A stretch of 11,292 bases of DNA, from the NCBI GenBank assembly GCA_028822885.1, contig JAPKCP010000085.1, positions 1 through 11,292 on the forward strand. The letters run 5' to 3'. Origin of the DNA: Yoonia sp. (GTDB lineage: Bacteria > Pseudomonadota > Alphaproteobacteria > Rhodobacterales > Rhodobacteraceae). A program made the translations under genes and the position numbers. Below the pieces are notes generated by a model. That model was not told the origin of the DNA. It did not search any database and saw only the letters and a list, made by a program, of their open reading frames with translations. Below, in pieces: positions 1-5,593 of the stretch (position 1 is the first letter of the stretch; the number at the start of each line of letters is the position of its first letter).

Positions 1-1412
1 GTATCCAAAGACGCCTTTGCATCACCGTAGAACATCCGTGTGTTTTCTTTGTAAAACAGCGGGTTTTCGATACCGGAGTACCCAGTACCCTGTCCACGCT
101 TAGAGACAAACACTTGCTTGGCTTTCCAGCACTCAAGAACTGGCATTCCCGCGATCGGGGAATTCGGATCATCTTGGGCCGCTGGGTTCACGATGTCATT
201 GGACCCGATCACGATAGCAACGTCCGTGCTTGGGAAATCGTCGTTGATCTCGTCCATTTCCATCACGATGTCATACGGAACCCGCGCTTCAGCCAGCAGC
301 ACGTTCATGTGTCCCGGTAAACGACCCGCAACAGGGTGGATCGCGAAACGCACGGTCTTGCCCTGCGCACGCAGCTTGCGCACCAATTCAGACACCGCCT
401 GCTGGGCCTGTGCAACCGCCATACCATAACCCGGAATGATGATGACACTATCGGCTTCATTCAGCGCAGTAGCCACGCCGTCCGCATCGATTGCAATTTG
501 CTCGCCTTCCACAGTCATCTGTTCGCCCACTGGGCCACCGAAACCGCCAAGGATGACAGACACAAAACTACGGTTCATCGCTTTACACATGATGTAGCTT
601 AGGATCGCACCAGAAGAACCAACTAGCGCCCCTACTACGATCAACAAGTCGTTCCCAAGAGAGAAACCAATCGCCGCTGCAGCCCAACCTGAATAGCTGT
701 TTAACATTGATACAACGACAGGCATATCAGCCCCGCCGATGCCCATGATCAAGTGGTAACCGATAAACAAAGCTGCCAACGTCATCAGAAACAAGGGGAA
801 GAACCCACCCGTGTTGAAGTACCAAATCAGCGTCAGCACCGCCACGGCAGCAGCTGCGATGTTCAGCATATGACCGCCCGGCAGCTTTTCAGCCGTCGTT
901 TTCACACGACCCGCCAGCTTGCCGTATGCAATGACAGAACCTGTAAAGGTCACAGCCCCAATCAAGATACCCAAGAACAATTCAACGCGCAGAATGTTGA
1001 TTTCAACGGCAGATTTCTTGGCCAAAAGGGCTGCAAAGGTCCCGAGGTCCTTCGTCTCATCACCCTGCAAACCCATCACACGGGTCAATTCAAAATGCGC
1101 AATGAAGCCCACAAAGACCGCCGCGAGGCCGACGAGCGAATGCATCGCTGCCACAAGCTCTGGCATCTGCGTCATCTTCACTTTGGTCGCCAATTGGTAA
1201 CCAATGACACCACCACCCGCGATCAACGCGACTGACAGCAACCAAAGGCCTGACCCTGGTCCCACCAGCGTCGCGAACACGGCCAAGGCCATCCCTGCGA
1301 TGCCATACCAAACCGCACGTTTTGCGCTTTCTTGTCCCGACAATCCACCCAACGAGAGGATGAAAAGAACGGCTGCGACCACGTAGGCCGCCGTTGTAAA
1401 TCCGAAATCCAT
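1..1412 (-). CDS. pntB: NAD(P) transhydrogenase subunit beta, PntB (C-terminus cut by window edge)
   Basis: Beta subunit of the proton-translocating transhydrogenase of the inner membrane. It supplies most of the proton channel (domain II) and the NADP(H)-binding domain III, and works with PntA to make NADPH from NADH. Reading the minus strand from the ATG at 1412 gives 470 uninterrupted codons beginning MDFGFTTAAYVVA. The first half is a series of hydrophobic helices rich in Gly and Ala. The soluble C-terminal domain shows the family motifs GYGMAVAQAQ, FAIHPVAGRLPGHMNV, VAIVIGSNDIVNPAA and ENPLFYKENT. The frame leaves the window after GDAKASLD. E. coli PntB ends a few residues beyond the same motif (recalled from the family), so fewer than about 15 residues should be missing. 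The Shine-Dalgarno AGGGGGA (1419-1425) overlaps the pntA stop, which suggests translational coupling. Family assignment is very secure. Confidence 0.97.
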   Translation of the reverse strand, partial: MDFGFTTAAYVVAAVLFILSLGGLSGQESAKRAVWYGIAGMALAVFATLVGPGSGLWLLSVALIAGGGVIGYQLATKVKMTQMPELVAAMHSLVGLAAVFVGFIAHFELTRVMGLQGDETKDLGTFAALLAKKSAVEINILRVELFLGILIGAVTFTGSVIAYGKLAGRVKTTAEKLPGGHMLNIAAAAVAVLTLIWYFNTGGFFPLFLMTLAALFIGYHLIMGIGGADMPVVVSMLNSYSGWAAAAIGFSLGNDLLIVVGALVGSSGAILSYIMCKAMNRSFVSVILGGFGGPVGEQMTVEGEQIAIDADGVATALNEADSVIIIPGYGMAVAQAQQAVSELVRKLRAQGKTVRFAIHPVAGRLPGHMNVLLAEARVPYDIVMEMDEINDDFPSTDVAIVIGSNDIVNPAAQDDPNSPIAGMPVLECWKAKQVFVSKRGQGTGYSGIENPLFYKENTRMFYGDAKASLD

Positions 1413-1424
1413 AACCGTTCCCCC

Positions 1425-2999
1425 TTAAGACTTCTGGAACATGGCGAGCATGCGCCGTGTGACCAAAAAGCCGCCGAAAATATTGATACCGGTCATGAAC
1501 ACGGCAAGAGCTGCAAGAATGACCACAAGGAATGATCCCGACCCGATCTGGGTCACAGCGCCAAGAATGATGATCGACGAAATCGCATTCGTCACAGCCA
1601 TCAATGGTGTGTGCAAACTATGGGCAACGCCCCAGATCACTTGGAAGCCAATGAAGACCGACAGCACAAACACGATGAAGTGCTGCATAAAGCTGGCCGG
1701 TGCGACAAGACCGATAGCAAGCAGAACGGCAGCACCCACAACGATCAATGTGACTTGGTTCTTGGTCTGCGCCTTGAAGGCAGCCGTTTCAGCGTCACGT
1801 TTTTCCTCAGGCGTCAGCTCCTTTGGTGCAGGCTTTTTTGGTTGCGCTGCAATCGCTGCAATCTTCGGCGGTGGCGGTGGGAAGGTGATTTCCCCGTTGT
1901 GGGTCGCCGTTGCGCCCCGGATCACATCGTCTTCCATGTTGTGGCTGGTCTGGCCGTCCTTTTCAGGGGTCAAATCAGTCATCATGTGACGGATATTGTT
2001 GGAATACAGTGTCGAAGACTGCGCAGCCATCCGCGATGGGAAGTCTGTGTAACCAACAATCGTCACGCCATTATCAGTGACGATTTTTTCGTCCATAACT
2101 GTGAGCTTACAGTTACCGCCACGTTCAGCGGCAAGGTCAATAATCACTGACCCCGGCTTCATCGCTTCAACCATATCTTTGGTCCAAAGCTCTGGCGCAT
2201 CACGGCCCGGGATCAACGCTGTCGTAATGACGATGTCGATGTCAGGTGCAATCTCGCGGAACTTGGCAAGCTGCGCTGCGGCAAACTCTGGTGACGACAC
2301 TGGGGCGTAGCCACCTGTCGCCGCACCATCAGCCTGATCTTCTTCAAAATCAAGGAAGACGAACTGAGCCCCCATAGATTCGACTTGCTCAGCCACTTCT
2401 GGCCGCACATCAAACGCATACGTAATTGCGCCAAGTGATGTCGCAGTCCCGATGGCAGCAAGGCCAGCCACACCAGCACCAACAACAAGCACCTTCGCAG
2501 GTGGTACTTTACCAGCAGCAGTCACCTGCCCGGTAAAGAAGCGGCCAAAGTTGTTCCCAGCCTCAATCACAGCACGATAGCCTGCGATATTCGCCATAGA
2601 GGACAACGCGTCCATCTTCTGAGCACGCGAAATACGTGGCACCATATCCATCGCGATGACGGTCGACCCTTGCGCATTCGCGGCTTCCATCAGCTCTTTG
2701 TTCTGAGACGGATAGAAGAAGGAAATAAGGGTCTGGCCCTCGCGCATCAACTTTGTCTCATCCATGGACGGCGGACGGACTTTCACGACGATCTCAGCGG
2801 CCATCCAAAGATCAGCAGCTGTCTTGACGACCTCAACACCTGCGGCCTCATAGGCTGCATCAGAAAACCCAGCGGATTGCCCCGCTCCGGTCTCGATCAG
2901 ACATTCATATCCGAGTTTTTGTAAGTCCTTGGCAGAGGTCGGGGTCATCGCGACCCGATCTTCACCCGGAAAAATTTCGTTTGGCGCACCGATTTTCAC
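1425..2999 (-). CDS. pntA: NAD(P) transhydrogenase subunit alpha, PntA
   Basis: Alpha subunit of the proton-translocating transhydrogenase. It binds NAD(H) in cytosolic domain I and adds membrane helices to the channel. Numbered from the GTG at 2999 the protein is 524 residues. An alanine-dehydrogenase-like N-terminal domain contains RAQKMDALSSMANIAGYRA near 125, followed by the Rossmann dinucleotide loop VGAGVAGLAAIG around 172-183. A Pro/Ala-rich linker (PPPPPK, then QPKKPAPKE) leads to four hydrophobic segments between about 415 and 510. The membrane part is in the same chain, as in E. coli, unlike the split PntAA/PntAB of Rhodospirillum rubrum. Start choice: AGGGG at 3007-3011 lies 7 nt before GTG 2999, giving the family-typical N-terminus (M)KIGAPNE. 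The ATG at 3005 (MPVKIGAPNE) is in frame but only 1 nt from that Shine-Dalgarno. A TTG at 3062 would add 19 unsupported residues. The gene is followed after 12 bp by pntB. Confidence 0.96.
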   Translation of the reverse strand: MKIGAPNEIFPGEDRVAMTPTSAKDLQKLGYECLIETGAGQSAGFSDAAYEAAGVEVVKTAADLWMAAEIVVKVRPPSMDETKLMREGQTLISFFYPSQNKELMEAANAQGSTVIAMDMVPRISRAQKMDALSSMANIAGYRAVIEAGNNFGRFFTGQVTAAGKVPPAKVLVVGAGVAGLAAIGTATSLGAITYAFDVRPEVAEQVESMGAQFVFLDFEEDQADGAATGGYAPVSSPEFAAAQLAKFREIAPDIDIVITTALIPGRDAPELWTKDMVEAMKPGSVIIDLAAERGGNCKLTVMDEKIVTDNGVTIVGYTDFPSRMAAQSSTLYSNNIRHMMTDLTPEKDGQTSHNMEDDVIRGATATHNGEITFPPPPPKIAAIAAQPKKPAPKELTPEEKRDAETAAFKAQTKNQVTLIVVGAAVLLAIGLVAPASFMQHFIVFVLSVFIGFQVIWGVAHSLHTPLMAVTNAISSIIILGAVTQIGSGSFLVVILAALAVFMTGINIFGGFLVTRRMLAMFQKS

Positions 3000-3035
3000 A
3001 GGCATTCCCCTACTGCTGACTATTGCTGCAACTGC

Positions 3036-3062
3036 AGTATAGCGCGAAAGAAAATTGCGCAA
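3036..3062 (-). promoter_or_regulatory. Candidate sigma-70-type promoter for pntAB
   Basis: On the minus strand TTGCGC (3062-3057) and TATACT (3041-3036) are separated by 15 bp. The -10 is a 5/6 match to consensus; the -35 is weaker and the spacer is short. Transcription would begin near 3029, giving a 5' leader of about 25-30 nt that contains the AGGGG Shine-Dalgarno. If correct, the TTG at 3062 cannot be the pntA start, because it lies inside the promoter. This is an inference from consensus matching only. Confidence 0.45.
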
Positions 3063-3098
3063 GGATGCGCGTCAGCACACCAAAGTATACACTTGCGC

Positions 3099-3535
3099 CT
3101 ACAACCAGCGTCGGGTCGTGTCGCAATACTTCGTGAAGTCGTCGCCAAAGCCAGTTTTCAATCGCATCTCCTCAGGCTTCATAAAGCTAAGCGCGATGAA
3201 CTACATAAAGGTGGGTCCCAATAAAATCAGGGCGGGATGCGCTTGCCACCGAAAGACAAGTCCCGCCAAAACAAAGACATCACCCAGATAAATTGGATTG
3301 CGCGAAAGACCAAAAATCCCGCTCGTCACAAGCGAGGTGGATTGCAAATGCGGGATCACATCGGTGCGATGACGGGACATTTCAATAACGGCAAAGCACA
3401 TCATACAACGCCAACACTGACCAAAGCGCCGCCTTTCAAAGATTGCGCCTGTAAAAAAGAGTCCACAATCGGCGCAAACCAAACACATGCGGCAAAACCC
3501 ACGAGCCACACTGGGGGCAAATCAATCCATATCAA
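3099..3535 (-). pseudogene. Broken ICMT-family membrane methyltransferase
   Basis: Three minus-strand pieces align end to end as one small integral membrane protein of the isoprenylcysteine carboxyl methyltransferase / phospholipid methyltransferase family. Piece 1 (from TTG 3535, 44 codons, stop TGA at 3403-3401) reads LIWIDLPPVWLVGFAACVWF and continues to LVSVGVV. Piece 2, one frame over, contains MMCFAVIEM, then HRTDVIPH and LVTSGIFGLSRNPIYLGDV, and stops at TAG 3203-3201. Piece 3, same frame as piece 2, reads FIALSFMKPEEMRL, FGDDFTKYC and RRWL before the stop at 3101-3099. The order HRTxxxPH, SRNPxYLG, PEE, FGxxFxxY matches the C-terminal core of this family. Restoring one lost base near 3401-3406 and reading through TAG gives about 146 codons, close to the usual length as I recall it. 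Two independent lesions argue for a true pseudogene. The TTG start is uncertain, as no convincing ribosome site precedes it. Confidence 0.82.
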
Positions 3536-3563
3536 TTTACCGAATTGATCAATGGCCGACGCC

Positions 3564-3591
3564 TTGTCACGCTGGATGACATCGTTAGATT
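3564..3591 (+). promoter_or_regulatory. Candidate promoter of the SDR gene, possibly giving a leaderless mRNA
   Basis: TTGTCA (3564-3569, 5/6 match to the -35 consensus) and TAGATT (3586-3591, 4/6 match to the -10 consensus) are 16 bp apart. The -10 ends 6 bp before the SDR start codon, so transcription would begin at or within a base or two of the ATG at 3598. No Shine-Dalgarno-like sequence is present just upstream, which agrees with a leaderless transcript. The 62 bp between this gene and the pseudogene (3536-3597) hold nothing else I can identify. Confidence 0.4.
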
Positions 3592-3597
3592 AGCAAT

Positions 3598-4356
3598 ATG
3601 GAACATTTGGGAAAACACGCTCTTGTCACAGGCGGCGGGTCAGGCATTGGTCGCGATATTGCCGAAGCGCTTGCTGATGCAGGGGCGGAAGTCACTATCA
3701 CAGGGCGCCGCTTAGACGTTCTCCAAGCTGTCGCTGCGCAGCACGACCGGATGCACGCCCTTCAGATGGACGTCGCCGATGACAGATCGGTGCGCGATGG
3801 CATAGCAGCTATCGCCAAAATGCGCGGCCCTCTTCAAATCTGTGTGGCAAACGCAGGTATCGCAGAAGGACAAGCGTTTGGAAAAGTCACGATGGCAGAT
3901 TGGCGACGGACAATGGCCACCAATCTGGACGGGGCATTTGTGACATTGCAAGCTGCACTTGAGACGCTAAATTCCGATACGCCTGCTCGTATGATCGTTG
4001 TTAGCTCTATTGCTGGTGTGCGCGGCCTCAAGGGTGCGATTCCCTACACGGTCACAAAACATGGGATCATTGGATTAATCCGTGGGTTGAGCGAAGAATA
4101 CATGGATCGTCCCATCACCTTCAACGCGCTTTGCCCCGGCTATGTTGAGACAGATATTGTGCGCAACCAGCTACCCGGTCTGATGCGCCGCTTTGATGTT
4201 GACGAAGATGGAGCAAAAGCAATCATCGCGAAAGGCAATCGCAACAAGACCCTGCTGCAAGTCGATGAAATTACGTCAGCGGCCATGTGGCTTTGCTCGG
4301 ATGGGGCCCGCAGTGTGAACGGACAAACAGTTGAGATTTCAGGCGGTCAAGTTTAG
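3598..4356 (+). CDS. Short-chain dehydrogenase/reductase (SDR), substrate unknown
   Basis: A 252-residue classical SDR, the usual length for the family, predicted to be a soluble cytosolic NAD(P)-dependent oxidoreductase. The Rossmann cofactor loop TGGGSGIG is at 11-18. TGRR at 35-38 follows the second strand, and the arginines there suggest NADP(H) preference. ANAG is at 84-87, structural Asn109 in ATNLDGAF, catalytic Ser137 in VVSSIAG, and Tyr150 and Lys154 in YTVTKHG. CPGYVETDI at 179-187 is the usual Pro-Gly segment after the active site. All four catalytic residues are intact. The ATG start places the first beta strand (HALVTGG) at the normal distance. The gene stands alone on the plus strand, divergent from the pseudogene and convergent with the secretion operon, so its neighbours say nothing about its substrate. 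Family confidence is high. Assignment to 3-hydroxyacyl-CoA or hydroxybutyrate reduction would be guesswork. Confidence 0.93.
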   Translation: MEHLGKHALVTGGGSGIGRDIAEALADAGAEVTITGRRLDVLQAVAAQHDRMHALQMDVADDRSVRDGIAAIAKMRGPLQICVANAGIAEGQAFGKVTMADWRRTMATNLDGAFVTLQAALETLNSDTPARMIVVSSIAGVRGLKGAIPYTVTKHGIIGLIRGLSEEYMDRPITFNALCPGYVETDIVRNQLPGLMRRFDVDEDGAKAIIAKGNRNKTLLQVDEITSAAMWLCSDGARSVNGQTVEISGGQV

Positions 4357-4366
4357 CGTCCTAGGC

Positions 4367-4394
4367 AAAGACTTTTTAGACAAAAAGTCTTTTT
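4367..4394. terminator. Bidirectional intrinsic terminator between convergent genes
   Basis: AAAGACTTTTT (4367-4377) and AAAAAGTCTTT (4382-4392) form a perfect 11-bp stem with the 4-nt loop AGAC, 10 bp after the SDR stop. The stem is AT-rich, so much of the U-tract function comes from the stem's own T run plus the following TTC. The repeat is symmetric and can act on the minus-strand secretion operon too, whose stop codon at 4421-4423 is followed in its own direction by eight Ts. Between the two, GTTTTT (4401-4406) and AAAAAC (within 4412-4420) form a second short inverted repeat. Confidence 0.75.
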
Positions 4395-4420
4395 CAATAC
4401 GTTTTTCGTCCAAAAAAAAC

Positions 4421-5590
4421 TTAGGGTTCTTGCAGCGCTTCACGGGACCGGTAAAGCGGTTTTGTCAGATACTGCAGCACAGACTTTTCACCAGTGTGCA
4501 ACTCAACTGTCGCCTGCAGCCCGGGGCGCATCGCGATCTGGCTTTGCCGTGTGTCCAGATTGTCGCGATCCACACGCAGCGTCACCTTAAAATGAGGTTC
4601 AGCGTCAGGGCGCCGTTCATCCTTGAATGTATCAGCACTCACAAATTGCACTTCACCAGTCATCGAGCCATAGATCATAAAATCATAGGCTGAAAACTTG
4701 ATGGTCGCGCGTTGACCGGCCACAACGTTAGCCACATCCTGTGGTCTCACCCGTGCCTCGACAAACAGCTCATCACCAAGCGGCGTGATCTGCGCGATTT
4801 CTTCGCCCGGACGTACAACACCGCCAATAGTCGTGATCGACAAGTTATTCACAATGCCACGCATTGGGGACGTGATTATAGTCCGCGACAATTGGTCATT
4901 CGCCTGACGCAAGCCCTGCCCCAGCTTGGCCAACTCTTGCAGTGTTTCAGAATATCCCGCAGCACGGTCCAACTCAGCCCCAGTTACGATCTCGTTGAAT
5001 CGGATCTCAGCGTCAGCATGCGCCTTACGGGCCTTCGTCGCCTCAATCAATGCGACGATTTCACGTGACAGCATGTCTTCCATCAGGGTCAGCTCGCGCT
5101 GTGTCTCAACCATCACCCGGCGTGCGCCCTCTACTTTTGAGGCATAATCAGTCTGACGGGCTGCCAACAACGCCCGTTCCGAGGCAACAATATTTGGGCT
5201 GCGCGCTTCAATCGCAGCGGACACCGCAAATTCATAAGCACCTGCGATTTCGGCTTCCAACCGAAGCCGACGTACTTCAGCTGACAAAACCTGGTCTTCT
5301 AGGTCAGCAACTATCGTCAAAAAATTTGTACCGCGCAGCTTGGCGACAATGTCGCCCTGCTCAACCGCGTCGCCCTCACTGACAAGCAGCTCGGCCAAGA
5401 TACCACCCTCAAGGTTCTGAATGATTTGTGGACGCGAGGCTGAAACAACTTCACCTTCAGCTCGTACAATTTCATCAAGAAATGCAAACTTCGCCCACAA
5501 AATGAACACTATAACCGTCAAGCCAACCAACCAAATGGTCATGCGTGATCCGTTCATTTCCCCCGAAAATTCTGCGTCAACTGTGGCCAT
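4421..5590 (-). CDS. Type I secretion membrane fusion protein, HlyD family
   Basis: Periplasmic adaptor joining the inner-membrane ABC exporter to the TolC-like outer-membrane channel. The 389-residue protein has a short cytoplasmic N-terminus and one membrane anchor at about 17-37. A biotinyl-lipoyl-like half motif with QNLEGGILAELLVSEGD lies near 58-74, and an alpha-helical coiled-coil region at about 95-235 is rich in Arg, Glu and Leu. The second lipoyl half and beta-barrel begin at SPMRGIVNNLSI (241-252). The C-terminal barrel contains MRPGLQATVEL (354-364), the classic HlyD-family ending. It is shorter than E. coli HlyD (478 residues), mainly through a shorter hairpin. The start at 5590 is 3 bp after the ABC gene stop, and its AGGG ribosome site overlaps that stop, so the two are likely translationally coupled. 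Last gene of the operon. Confidence 0.94.
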   Translation of the reverse strand: MATVDAEFSGEMNGSRMTIWLVGLTVIVFILWAKFAFLDEIVRAEGEVVSASRPQIIQNLEGGILAELLVSEGDAVEQGDIVAKLRGTNFLTIVADLEDQVLSAEVRRLRLEAEIAGAYEFAVSAAIEARSPNIVASERALLAARQTDYASKVEGARRVMVETQRELTLMEDMLSREIVALIEATKARKAHADAEIRFNEIVTGAELDRAAGYSETLQELAKLGQGLRQANDQLSRTIITSPMRGIVNNLSITTIGGVVRPGEEIAQITPLGDELFVEARVRPQDVANVVAGQRATIKFSAYDFMIYGSMTGEVQFVSADTFKDERRPDAEPHFKVTLRVDRDNLDTRQSQIAMRPGLQATVELHTGEKSVLQYLTKPLYRSREALQEP

Positions 5591-5593
5591 GGT

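Noticed and set aside
753..1235. 160-codon plus-strand open frame opposite pntB
   Set aside because: It lies wholly within the strongly supported pntB gene on the other strand and its translation, rich in His, Gln and Arg, resembles no family. It is a shadow of codon bias, as are the other plus-strand frames across 114-2924.
3201..3203. In-frame TAG in the methyltransferase as a recoded amino acid
   Set aside because: Pyrrolysine decoding is not expected here, selenocysteine uses TGA, and the gene also has an independent frameshift upstream. Ordinary pseudogene decay explains both.
3395..3410. Programmed ribosomal frameshift joining the two methyltransferase pieces
   Set aside because: No slippery heptamer or downstream structure is evident at the junction, and the downstream piece has a further stop. 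A deletion is simpler.
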